NCBI RefSeq assembly: GCF_001293685.1
Contig: NZ_BCAG01000001.1
Span: 496,001-560,000, forward strand
Source of the DNA: Desulfatitalea tepidiphila
GTDB lineage: Bacteria > Desulfobacterota > Desulfobacteria > Desulfobacterales > Desulfosarcinaceae
DNA length: 64,000 nucleotides
Reading direction: 5' to 3'
Of this stretch, positions 14,051 to 22,339 are shown in pieces; the first letter of the stretch is position 1, and each line of letters opens with the position of its first letter. A program made the translations under genes and the position numbers. The notes below the pieces were generated by a model. That model was given only the letters and a program-made list of their open reading frames with translations, made no database searches and had not been told where the DNA came from.

Positions 14051-15703
14051 TCATGAATAGAGGAAACGCTTTATTTTTTTCGAGGGCGTCTTTTCGAACT
14101 CCTCTTTCACGATTTCAATTTTGGATACCGTGGAATACGAGGACACCATCGCATTCAACGCCTTGCGGTTCTTTTCCATTATCGGGGCCAATGCCTCGTC
14201 ATCTAAATTCTTCTCTTTCATTTGTTCGATAGAGGGAAATACGAGGGCCGTGAGGCGGTTGCCTCTTTGAACCACCAGGGACTCTTCCACAAAGGGCATG
14301 GTGTTCAGTCTGGCCTCGATCTCTTCGGGATAGATGTTCTGTCCGGAGGAGCCGAGCAGCATGGTTTTTTTGCGTCCGCGAATGAAGATGTTCCCATGAT
14401 CGTTGAAGACGCCCAGATCGCCGGTGCGCAGCCACCCCTCTTCAGTCAGAATGGACCGGGTCTCTTTCTCGTTTTTGTAATACCCGAGCATCACGTTGGC
14501 GCCCTTGACCATGATTTCACCCGCAATGTTCGACGGTTCATCCGAATCGATGCGGATTTCGAGAGTATCGATACTTCGCCCGACAGAGTACTTTTTAAAC
14601 GAATCCCAGCCCGCATAACTGATCAACGGTCCGCACTCGGTCATCCCGTATCCTACGGTATAGCGGAATCCGATGTCGTGGAGGAAGTTTTCCACCTCCG
14701 GGTTCAGGGCCGCGCCACCGATGATGATCTGAATGAAATTTCCGCCAAACAACTCATGCAGTTTTTTGCGAAGCATGGCGTTGAGCAGGTTTTTAACCAG
14801 GGGGAGTTTGAACAGGGGGGCGGCTTTTCCGTTCAACAGCGGTTTGACTCTGCTGCTATAAATTTTTTCGAAGATCAACGGAACGGATAAGATCAGCCTG
14901 GGCCGTATGTCCGAAAATGCCTTCAAAAGAATCGTCGGGGAGGGCATGCGGTCCAGAAAGGTGATGTGGCAACCGTTGGCAAATGGAAACAGGAATTCAA
15001 ATGCGCATCCAAAGGCATGGGCCGTGGGCAGAAACGAAAGTATCGTGTCGCCGGGTTTCAACGGCATATTTTCCTGGGCGAAAACGACATTGGCCATGAG
15101 ACTTCTCATGGGCAGCATGACGCCCTTCGAGAAGCCCGTGGTGCCGGATGTATAGACGATGGATGCGAGGGATTCCGAGTGATCCCTGACTCCCGTCTTT
15201 TGTCCGAACATGCCGGGGGTCAAGGAGGTGCCATCATCCTCGATGGTATGGATGCGGCCTGCCTTTGCTGATCCTCGTTCCAGGCCGGATAGCGGCCTGA
15301 AATCTTTTAAAGAAATGACAGGGATGGAAATTTTTTTTCCAGACGCGACACATTTTTGGAAGAGGTCATCGGCGCAGAACAGCATGTGCGCGTCCGAATG
15401 CTCGATGATGGTGAAGATCTCCTCGGGCTTGAATTCGGGTAGAATCGGAACCACAACGGCCCCGTAGAGGAGCGTTGCCAGGTAGGCCGTGGCCCAGTTG
15501 GCGGAATTTTTTCCCAGCACCGCGACTTTGCTGCCCCTCTGGATGCCGCAGGCCGCAAACAGCTCATGTATCGCCAGTGTCCTGAGGGCTACCTGCCCAT
15601 AGGTGACCGCGGCACTGTCGCCCTTCATGTAATCGGAAAAGGCCGGCCGGGTGCGGTTCTCGAGAATGCTGGTTTCAAACAGGTCGATCAAGGTAGTGTT
15701 CAT
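14051..15703 (-). CDS. AMP-forming long-chain acyl-CoA synthetase
   Basis: 550 residues from ATG 15703 (an in-frame TTG at 15715 is less likely). Activates fatty or aromatic acids to CoA esters via acyl-AMP. Seen: P-loop-like YTSGTTGFSKG, the A5-type GYGMTECGP, the adenylate-binding GWLRTGDLG, and the C-terminal RGRKKTMLLGSSGQNIYPEEIE with final KTPSKKIKR, where the catalytic lysine is expected. Its length fits the FadD-like class. Convergent with the ferredoxin gene. Confidence 0.92.
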   Translation of the reverse strand: MNTTLIDLFETSILENRTRPAFSDYMKGDSAAVTYGQVALRTLAIHELFAACGIQRGSKVAVLGKNSANWATAYLATLLYGAVVVPILPEFKPEEIFTIIEHSDAHMLFCADDLFQKCVASGKKISIPVISLKDFRPLSGLERGSAKAGRIHTIEDDGTSLTPGMFGQKTGVRDHSESLASIVYTSGTTGFSKGVMLPMRSLMANVVFAQENMPLKPGDTILSFLPTAHAFGCAFEFLFPFANGCHITFLDRMPSPTILLKAFSDIRPRLILSVPLIFEKIYSSRVKPLLNGKAAPLFKLPLVKNLLNAMLRKKLHELFGGNFIQIIIGGAALNPEVENFLHDIGFRYTVGYGMTECGPLISYAGWDSFKKYSVGRSIDTLEIRIDSDEPSNIAGEIMVKGANVMLGYYKNEKETRSILTEEGWLRTGDLGVFNDHGNIFIRGRKKTMLLGSSGQNIYPEEIEARLNTMPFVEESLVVQRGNRLTALVFPSIEQMKEKNLDDEALAPIMEKNRKALNAMVSSYSTVSKIEIVKEEFEKTPSKKIKRFLYS

Positions 15704-15868
15704 ATGCCCATCCAATCGTCGATATTCGCAGTTCCATTCAGTGTCAACTGCCGATCGGTATCAAGGTCCCTTCTTTAAAAAATGAAACCGCATCATTATC
15801 TTTATATTTTCTGAAATGCAAGTTTCTGGCAAATTTATACGATTACGAATAATAAAGGATAGTTGTAA

Positions 15869-16291
15869 ATGGACATCGATATTCGTTACGGCTGTTCGGA
15901 CGTGGACTGGCAGCGGGTTTCCCAAACCCTGGAGCGGGTCGGCATGGCGCACCACGCTCCGGAGGCGCACAGGGAGGCCTTCGAGGCCAGCCATACCGCC
16001 GTGTTCGCCTATCGTGACGGCCAATTGATCGGGTTCGGGCGGGCGATCTCGGATGGGGTCTACCAGGGGGCGGTCTATGATGTGGCGGTCGTTCCCGAAT
16101 TTCAGGGGAAGGGAATCGGGACGCTCCTGCTGAAGGCGATTCTCGGGCGACTCGAGGGGTGCAATGTGATATTGTATGCGTCGCCGGGGAAGGAAGGGTT
16201 TTACCGACAGTTCGGATTCGATAAGATGAAGACCGGGATGGCGCGCTTCACGAATCCCGAGCGAATGAAAGCCAGAGGGTTTACGGAATAG
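15869..16291 (+). CDS. GNAT-family N-acetyltransferase (chromosomal relative of cassette 8)
   Basis: 140 residues. Acetyl-CoA site VVPEFQGKGIGTLLLKAIL and C-terminal FYRQFGF. Homologous over its length to the cassette GNAT at 7521-7946, but GC-rich in base use like the surrounding chromosome. The ATG has AAAGGAT upstream. Substrate unknown. Transcribed with EcsC 23 bp downstream. Confidence 0.88.
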   Translation: MDIDIRYGCSDVDWQRVSQTLERVGMAHHAPEAHREAFEASHTAVFAYRDGQLIGFGRAISDGVYQGAVYDVAVVPEFQGKGIGTLLLKAILGRLEGCNVILYASPGKEGFYRQFGFDKMKTGMARFTNPERMKARGFTE

Positions 16292-16314
16292 CCGGCGATC
16301 GCAGGAAATGGCCA

Positions 16315-17097
16315 ATGACACTCTCTTCAGCGGACATCGAGGCGTTGAAAACCGCCAAGGCGTATCTGGAGCATCCGGGATTGGCGGCGAAGATCAGCAT
16401 GGTGGTCGGCGCGCCGATTGAAAAGAGTATTGCCATGCTGCCTGAAAGGTGGCGCCTGCTGGTCAATGAAGCGGCCCGGAAATCGATCGAGAAAGCGCTC
16501 GACGTCGCCTTGTGGACGTTGGGGCCTGGAAAACCGGGCCCCCCATCGAACTGGTGGCACAAATTGGCGGTCGGGACGACCGGGGCCGCGGGCGGCGCCT
16601 TGGGGTGGACCGCGCTGGCCGTCGAGCTGCCCGTGTCGACGACGATCATGCTGCGATCGATCGCCGATATCGCCCGCAGCGAAGGCGAAGATCTGAGCAC
16701 GGCGGACGCAAGACTTCAGTGCCTGCAGGTGTTGGCCCTGGGCGGCCGGTCCAGCAGCGACGATGCGGCCGATGCCGGATATTTCGCCGCCAGGACCGCC
16801 ATGGCCAAGGCGGTGTCGGATGCCGCGGCCCATCTGGCCAGGCGGGGCCTCTCCGACAAGGGGGCGCCGGCGATCGTTCGCCTGATCACCCAGATCGCCT
16901 CGCGTTTTTCCATTGTCGTGTCGGAAAAGGCGGCCGCGCAAATGGTGCCTGTGGTCGGTGCCTTCGGCGGCGCACTGATCAACACGATGTTCATCGATCA
17001 CTTCCAGGAGATGGGCAGGGGTCATTTCATCGTTCGAAGGCTGGAGCGCCTCCATGATCCGGAAGAGGTGCGGCACGTCTATGAGGCGGCGTTGTGA
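16315..17097 (+). CDS. EcsC family protein
   Basis: 260 residues. Features typical of EcsC: WWHKLAVGTTGAAGGALGWTALAVELPVSTTIMLRSIADIARSEGEDL, with a glycine/alanine-rich helical hairpin in the middle, and a C-terminal VPVVGAFGGALINTMFIDHF. The family is named after an ABC transporter accessory protein of Bacillus; its biochemical role is unclear. AGGAAA precedes ATG 16315. Confidence 0.85.
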   Translation: MTLSSADIEALKTAKAYLEHPGLAAKISMVVGAPIEKSIAMLPERWRLLVNEAARKSIEKALDVALWTLGPGKPGPPSNWWHKLAVGTTGAAGGALGWTALAVELPVSTTIMLRSIADIARSEGEDLSTADARLQCLQVLALGGRSSSDDAADAGYFAARTAMAKAVSDAAAHLARRGLSDKGAPAIVRLITQIASRFSIVVSEKAAAQMVPVVGAFGGALINTMFIDHFQEMGRGHFIVRRLERLHDPEEVRHVYEAAL

Positions 17098-17192
17098 GAC
17101 AGATCTGTGCGGCGCATTTTTGAAATGCATCCGGGAACGTTTTAATTCGAGGGGGATGGACGCTATCGTTACATGCATTGAAAGGAGTCGGG

Positions 17193-17639
17193 ATGGATCG
17201 GAAGACGAAGGTCGGTATTATTATCTGCGATCGCTATCGGCGTTGCGCGGGCGGTAAGTGCCTGCGGTCCATGCGGGCCAGGGAGGGGGCCTTCAGCATA
17301 TATGGCGACACGGAATTGGAGTTGGTCGGATTTACGACCTGTGATGGCTGCCCCGGCGGCAACATCGAGTACGCGGGCGACGAGATGACCAAAAACGGCG
17401 CCGAGGTGATTCACCTGGCCACGGGACTGGTGGTGGGGTATCCGCCTTGCCCCTACATCGATGTGTTCAAGACGTTTCTCGAAAAGCGCTACGGCATCCG
17501 GGTGGTGGTGGGCACGCATCCGATTCCCCAGAAGTATCTGGACATGCACACCGCCCTGGGCACATGGGAAGAGGACCGATGGCAGCCGCTGATTGCGCCG
17601 ACCATGGCGGATCCTCAGACGCGCCTGGCTTACGATTAA
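17193..17639 (+). CDS. CGGC domain protein
   Basis: 148 residues; AAAGGAG 6 nt before ATG 17193. Conserved cysteines: CDRYRRCAGGKC near the N-terminus, CDGCPGG in the middle and YPPCPYI after. This is the CGGC-domain family of presumed metal-binding or redox proteins found mainly in anaerobes. No known substrate. Confidence 0.85.
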   Translation: MDRKTKVGIIICDRYRRCAGGKCLRSMRAREGAFSIYGDTELELVGFTTCDGCPGGNIEYAGDEMTKNGAEVIHLATGLVVGYPPCPYIDVFKTFLEKRYGIRVVVGTHPIPQKYLDMHTALGTWEEDRWQPLIAPTMADPQTRLAYD

Positions 17640-17673
17640 ATCACGGATATCGACTATAGGGAGCCATCGGTTC

Positions 17674-18072
17674 ATGAACGCTTCAAACGACACCCATCGC
17701 AAAACCATCGGGTACATCCTCTGGATCTTCGGATTCACCGGTTCGCACCGGTTTTACTACGGCCGGCCGGTGACCGGGACCATCTGGTTCTTCACGCTGG
17801 GGCTGCTGTTCATCGGTTGGATCATCGATCTGTTCCTGATTCCTTCCATGGACCGCCAAGCCGATCTGAGGTTTCGCGGCGGTCCCGTGGATTACAACAT
17901 CGCCTGGATTCTGCTGACCTTTCTGGGGTTGTTCGGCGTCCATCGATTTTATATGGGCAAATGGTTCACCGGTATTCTCTATCTGGTCTCGGGCGGCATT
18001 TTCGGCATCGGTTACCTGTACGACCTGTGGACCCTGAACGATCAGATTTCGATCATCAACGGCAGTTCATGA
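17674..18072 (+). CDS. Tandem TM2-domain membrane protein
   Basis: 132 residues. Two TM2 units, each a helix, the GxxGxHRFYxG turn and a second helix: GFTGSHRFYYGRPVTG (about 18-33) and GLFGVHRFYMGKWFTG (about 88-103). Four TM in total. TM2 proteins are small membrane proteins of unknown function. Start 17674 chosen for its GGGAG; the next gene begins 10 bp after the stop, so probably one operon. Confidence 0.86.
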   Translation: MNASNDTHRKTIGYILWIFGFTGSHRFYYGRPVTGTIWFFTLGLLFIGWIIDLFLIPSMDRQADLRFRGGPVDYNIAWILLTFLGLFGVHRFYMGKWFTGILYLVSGGIFGIGYLYDLWTLNDQISIINGSS

Positions 18073-18081
18073 GACGGCAGT

Positions 18082-19974
18082 ATGGCATTGATCGCGATGC
18101 GCGATGTGCGTTGGGGGTTCGGCGAGCCGGCCCTGCTGGACGGCATCAGCGTCAACATTGAAAAGGGCGAGCGGGTCGGGCTTCTGGGGCGCAACGGCGT
18201 GGGAAAGTCGAGCCTGTTGCGCTTGCTGAACCGTGAGGTCGAACCGGACAGCGGGGAGATCATCCGGCAGCAGGGCATTCGGGTTGCGGTCCTGGAGCAG
18301 GAGGTGCCGGCCGGCTGCGAAGGGAGCGTCTTCGAGGTGGTGGCGCAGGGGCTGGGCTCCGCCGGCCAGGCCCTGGCGGCCTATCATCGCCTGTCTGACG
18401 CCCTGCAAGGCGCCGATGACAGGCGCTTGCGCGAAGAGCGCGACCGATGGCAGCATCTGCTCGACAGCGAAGGCGGCTGGCCGCTGCAGCAGCAGATCGA
18501 GAGTATCCTGTCGCGGACCGGACTGGACTCCGGGGCAACCTTCGCCGACCTGTCTGCGGGCATGAAGCGGCGGACTCTGTTCGCCCGCGCCCTGGCCCTT
18601 TCTCCGGACCTGCTGCTGCTGGACGAACCGACCAATCACCTGGATATCGACAGCATCGTCTGGATGGAGGCGTTTCTCCTCCGAAACGTCAAGACCCTGC
18701 TGTTCATCACCCATGACCGCGCCTTTCTGGAACGCATCGCCACGCGCATCCTGGAGCTGGATCGCGGCCGGCTGATCTCCTATGCCTGCGACTACAGGAC
18801 CTATCTGCAGCGCCGCGAGGCGGAGCTGGATGTCGAAGCGGAGCAGGCCCGCAACTTCGACAAGAAGTTGTCCCAGGAAGAGGCCTGGATCCGGCAGGGC
18901 ATCAAGGCCCGGCGGACCCGCAACGAAGGACGGGTGCGCGCCCTGCAGGAGCTGCGCGCGGCCGCGCGCCGGCGCCGCGCCCAGGTCGGCCAGGCGAAAA
19001 TGGCCCTGCAGGAGGCCGAGCGCAGCGGCAAGCTCGTGATCCGTGCCGAGGGGGTATCCTACGGTTACGGGGAGCGGCCCATCGTGCGTGACTTTTCCAG
19101 CCTCATCATGCGCGGCGACAAAATCGGCATCATCGGGCCCAACGGCGCGGGCAAAACCACCCTGATCCGGCTCTTGCTCGGCACGCTCCCGCCCGACAGC
19201 GGCACGGTGCGCCATGGCACGAATCTGCAAACGGCCTATTTCGATCAGCTCCGGGGCCTGCTCGACGAGCAGAAGACCGTTGCGCAAAACATCTCCACGG
19301 ACAATGATGTCATCGTGTTCAACGGCCGCAGGCGGCATGTGATCGGCTATCTGCAGGATTTTCTCTTTTCGCCCGACCGCTGCCGCACACCGGTTCACGT
19401 GCTTTCGGGAGGCGAACGCAACCGTTTGATGCTGGCCAAACTCTTCACCCAACCGGCCAACCTGCTCGTGCTGGATGAGCCGACCAACGATCTGGATGCC
19501 GAGACGCTGGAATTGCTCGAAGAGCTGTTGCTCTCCTTCGAAGGCACCTTGCTGCTGGTCAGCCACGACAGGGCCTTTCTCAACCATGTCGTCACCAGCA
19601 CCCTGGTGTTCGAAGGCGACGGGCAGGTGACCGAATATGCCGGCGGATACGACGACTGGCTCTCCCAGCGACCCCAAGCGGCCGCGCCGAAGGTGGAGGC
19701 CTCCAAGCCGGCGCCGGCCCGCAAGTCCGCGCCCCCGGGCCGGCCCAAGCGGCTGACCTTCGCCCAGGAACTCGAACTCAAGGCCCTGCCGGCCGCCATC
19801 GAAGCCCTGGAGTCGGAACAGGGCGCGCTCCAGGCGGCCATGGCCGATCCATCCTTCTACAAACAGCCCCGGCAGGAGATCGTGGAACGGCAAAACCGCC
19901 TGAAAGCGGTCGAGGATCAAATCGCTGCCGCCTACCGACGCTGGCAGGAACTCGACGATTTTTCAACGGGATGA
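18082..19974 (+). CDS. uup: ABC-F ATPase, Uup-like
   Basis: 630 residues. Cytosolic twin ATPase acting on ribosomes or DNA structures rather than transport; there are no membrane segments. Two Walker A motifs (GRNGVGKSS near 36, GPNGAGKTT near 352), signature motifs LSAGMKRR and LSGGERNR, Walker B LLLLDEPTNHLD and LLVLDEPTNDLD. The linker between the domains is charged and helical, and the last ~70 residues form the coiled-coil tail typical of Uup (EALESEQGALQAAM... VERQNRLKAVEDQIA). Convergent with the T6SS locus, only 6 bp apart. Confidence 0.92.
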   Translation: MALIAMRDVRWGFGEPALLDGISVNIEKGERVGLLGRNGVGKSSLLRLLNREVEPDSGEIIRQQGIRVAVLEQEVPAGCEGSVFEVVAQGLGSAGQALAAYHRLSDALQGADDRRLREERDRWQHLLDSEGGWPLQQQIESILSRTGLDSGATFADLSAGMKRRTLFARALALSPDLLLLDEPTNHLDIDSIVWMEAFLLRNVKTLLFITHDRAFLERIATRILELDRGRLISYACDYRTYLQRREAELDVEAEQARNFDKKLSQEEAWIRQGIKARRTRNEGRVRALQELRAAARRRRAQVGQAKMALQEAERSGKLVIRAEGVSYGYGERPIVRDFSSLIMRGDKIGIIGPNGAGKTTLIRLLLGTLPPDSGTVRHGTNLQTAYFDQLRGLLDEQKTVAQNISTDNDVIVFNGRRRHVIGYLQDFLFSPDRCRTPVHVLSGGERNRLMLAKLFTQPANLLVLDEPTNDLDAETLELLEELLLSFEGTLLLVSHDRAFLNHVVTSTLVFEGDGQVTEYAGGYDDWLSQRPQAAAPKVEASKPAPARKSAPPGRPKRLTFAQELELKALPAAIEALESEQGALQAAMADPSFYKQPRQEIVERQNRLKAVEDQIAAAYRRWQELDDFSTG

Positions 19975-19980
19975 TGGCGG

Positions 19981-20385
19981 TCAGCCCATGACCAGCACCG
20001 TGACCTGGCTGGGCGCCAGGCAGACGCCCGGGCAGTTCATGGAGAGGCCGTTATGGCCGGTCATGCTGGTCATGCGCTGGGCCGGCATGCCTTCCTTGAG
20101 CACGGTCAGGCTGCCCATGATGAATTCGGTGGGCCCCATGACCGTGCCCGATGCCACGCCCAGGTTCACGCCCGCATTGTCGCCGTTGCTGACATAGACA
20201 TCGGACATCTGGTTGAGGGAGGGCATGCCGTCGGTCAGCACGGTGAGCGCCGTGGTGGTGGGCAGGGTGGTCGCGCCGGTGGAGACATTGGGATAGGGTA
20301 CGGGCACCGGCCCGGCCGGGGTCGGCGTGAGGCACACATCGGGAACCCCCATCATCGTTCCGCCCATCATGGTCAATTGAAACAT
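19981..20385 (-). CDS. DUF4150 PAAR-like protein (T6SS spike tip)
   Basis: 134 residues. PAAR-like DUF4150 proteins cap the VgrG spike. Seen: Gly/Pro/Thr-rich N-terminus CLTPTPAGPVPVPYPN, central VSNGDNAGVNLGVASGTVMGPTEF, and the C-terminal GHNGLSMNCPGVCLAPSQ with cysteines for metal binding. It is free-standing, with no fused toxin. Last gene of the minus-strand T6SS unit; AAAGGAG upstream. Confidence 0.85.
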   Translation of the reverse strand: MFQLTMMGGTMMGVPDVCLTPTPAGPVPVPYPNVSTGATTLPTTTALTVLTDGMPSLNQMSDVYVSNGDNAGVNLGVASGTVMGPTEFIMGSLTVLKEGMPAQRMTSMTGHNGLSMNCPGVCLAPSQVTVLVMG

Positions 20386-20401
20386 ATCTTCTCCTTTAAC
20401 A

Positions 20402-21055
20402 TTAGCCCAGATGGATCTGTTCGGCGTCGATCTTCACGTGTCCTTCGGCCGTGTGGACGCTGTTGCCGGTCTGCACCGTGAGCGTGCCTTCGACCAGTTG
20501 CCGCGCCGAGGCGGCCTGGGTTTCGTCGTGCTCGCGTATATATCGGAAGCACGAGGACATGCGCTGCACCCAGTGGGCCACGAAGCTGTCCATGCGTCGG
20601 GCCACGGTGCGGATGGTTTCGATGCTGGCGCTGAGCGACCGCCCGGCCAGGCGGGTCTCGTCCAGGCCGATTTCGGCGCGGGCCGCGTGAACCCGAAGTT
20701 CGGCGGCGGCCATGTCCACATGGGCCGGCGAGGTCAGGCCGATGCCGGTGTCGGCGGTCAGGGTCAAGTCGCCGCCGGCGACTTCCAACCGGGTCGGTCC
20801 GGTGAAGGCCAGGCGGTTTTCCACCGATTCCCCGGGGCGTTCGAGCACGGCCAGCACATAGGTCCGGCCGAAATTGTCTTCGGACAGCAGCACCTGGTCC
20901 CCCGGTGCCGGGACCAGCAGGCAGCTGGCGGCCGCCCTGGCGCGGGTGCGTCCGGCGGCGGTGCATAAGACGAGCTTATCGCCGTCGCGGGATTCAACGG
21001 TGGCGTATGCCAGGGTCAATTGGGGTGCTGCGATTTTTGGAGCGGCCTGATGCAT
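20402..21055 (-). CDS. DUF3540 domain protein (T6SS accessory)
   Basis: 217 residues. Begins with a beta-rich part (AYATVESRDGDKLVLCTAAG... VPAPGDQVLL) like the OB-fold base of VgrG, then a repetitive beta region and a helical middle, ending TAEGHVKIDAEQIHLG. This matches DUF3540, found next to DUF2169 and DUF4150 genes in T6SS loci. Role unknown, probably spike assembly or effector loading. GGAGG before ATG 21055; 16 bp before the PAAR-like gene. Confidence 0.8.
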   Translation of the reverse strand: MHQAAPKIAAPQLTLAYATVESRDGDKLVLCTAAGRTRARAAASCLLVPAPGDQVLLSEDNFGRTYVLAVLERPGESVENRLAFTGPTRLEVAGGDLTLTADTGIGLTSPAHVDMAAAELRVHAARAEIGLDETRLAGRSLSASIETIRTVARRMDSFVAHWVQRMSSCFRYIREHDETQAASARQLVEGTLTVQTGNSVHTAEGHVKIDAEQIHLG

Positions 21056-21080
21056 CTGATGCCTCCTTCACTTCAAACTC

Positions 21081-21205
21081 GACGGCGCCGTAAAAAGCCC
21101 AATATCTGCGTTGCGCTCATCCCGCAGTCCTTGCGGCGTACGACAAGTACGCCTCAGGACGCGGAATTTCGCGCGCCTTGATCTTGAACTTTTTACGGCG
21201 CCGTC
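21081..21205. repeat. 125-bp element with perfect 17-bp terminal inverted repeats
   Basis: GACGGCGCCGTAAAAAG at 21081-21097 is exactly reverse-complemented at 21189-21205. The interior is GC-rich and palindromic (GGCGTACGACAAGTACGCC). It sits in the gap between the DUF3540 and pentapeptide genes. Non-coding MITE/REP-type element. Confidence 0.8.
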
Positions 21206-21245
21206 CGGCAACGATTTGTTTCATAACCATCCAACATCCTGATCA

Positions 21246-21285
21246 GACAGAATACCTTCACTTCAAACTTTACACTTCAAACTTC
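21246..21285. repeat. Gene-end repeat family, copy A
   Basis: GACAGAATACCTTCACTTC followed by AAACTTTACACTTCAAACTTC; same family as 28531-28577, 42125-42172 and, inverted, 42041-42090. It begins at the 3' end of the pentapeptide gene. Confidence 0.65.
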
Positions 21286-22339
21286 ATTTTCTTCCTCCCC
21301 AATCTTCGGCCTCGGCCAGATCGGGATCGGTTTCCAACGCCAGGCTGCGCGTGGCGCCGTCCCAGACGGTGTGCTCCTCTTTTGCCCGGTGCATGTTGGC
21401 CCGAAACAGGCCCGCATGGGAAAAGTCGGTGGCGGTCAGGTCGGCATGGGAAAAATCGGCGCAATTGCAATCCGCGTTGGCGAATCTGGCGCCCACACAA
21501 CTGCATCGGGCCATCAGGGCCTGATCGAGCCGGGCGGCCGTGAAGTCCGCGCCGTCCAGCCGGGCGGACTCGAAGCAGGCATTGGCGAGTTGTGCCCTGG
21601 AAAAGCGGGCGCGGCGCAGGTCGGCGGCCATGAAGACCGCGCCAAAGGCCTTGACCGCGCTGAAATCGGCGTCGGTGAGAACCGCCTCCATGAAATTGGA
21701 GCGGTCGATGTCGGCGCCCGCAAAGTTCGCGCCGGTCAGGTCCGCGCCGCCGACCTGCACGCAGGAGAACTCGCAGCCCGAAAAGTCCTGGCCGGCCAGG
21801 GCGCACTCCCGCAGGAAGGTCTTGTGGGCCCTGATCTGCTTGAGGCGGGCGCCGGTGAGGTCGGCCTTTAAAAAAATGGCCCGGGTCAGATCCGCGCCGG
21901 TCAGGTCGGCCGCCTGGAGCGAGGTCTGGACCAGCACGGTCCTGAACAGGAGGGCCTTTGCCAGCCGGGCCCGGTCCAGCACGGCGCCGTCCAGAACGGC
22001 GCGGGTGAGGTCTGCGCCGGTCAAATCGGCATCGACGAGGCTGGCGCCGGTGAGCACGGCCTTTTCCAGCTTGGCGCCGGCGAGTTTGACGCCGTTCAGG
22101 TCCATGTGCATCCAAAGCACCTGGGTGAGGTCCGCGCCGCTCATCTCCGCGCCGTGCAGCACGCAATCGCGGAATCCGGTGCGGTGGATAGCGGCACCGC
22201 GGAAATCGGCGCCGCTCAGGTCGCATTGTTCAAAGCGCGCTCCGGAAAGATCGAGGCCGGTCAGATCGATTCCGGTGAGGTCCTGGTTTTCGATGGTGTC
22301 GTCCCGGGCAATGGCCTCGGCGATCTCATTTCGGGTCAT
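21284..22339 (-). CDS. Pentapeptide-repeat protein
   Basis: 351 residues, almost wholly pentapeptide repeats of the A(D/N)LxG type (LTGIDLTGLDLSGARFEQCDLSGADFRGA onward), which fold as a right-handed square beta-helix. No other domain. It overlaps the end of the upstream DUF2169 gene by 14 bp (start codon at 22339), so translation is coupled. In T6SS loci such proteins accompany DUF2169; whether it is an effector, an immunity protein or a spike component is unknown. Confidence 0.88.
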   Translation of the reverse strand: MTRNEIAEAIARDDTIENQDLTGIDLTGLDLSGARFEQCDLSGADFRGAAIHRTGFRDCVLHGAEMSGADLTQVLWMHMDLNGVKLAGAKLEKAVLTGASLVDADLTGADLTRAVLDGAVLDRARLAKALLFRTVLVQTSLQAADLTGADLTRAIFLKADLTGARLKQIRAHKTFLRECALAGQDFSGCEFSCVQVGGADLTGANFAGADIDRSNFMEAVLTDADFSAVKAFGAVFMAADLRRARFSRAQLANACFESARLDGADFTAARLDQALMARCSCVGARFANADCNCADFSHADLTATDFSHAGLFRANMHRAKEEHTVWDGATRSLALETDPDLAEAEDWGGRK

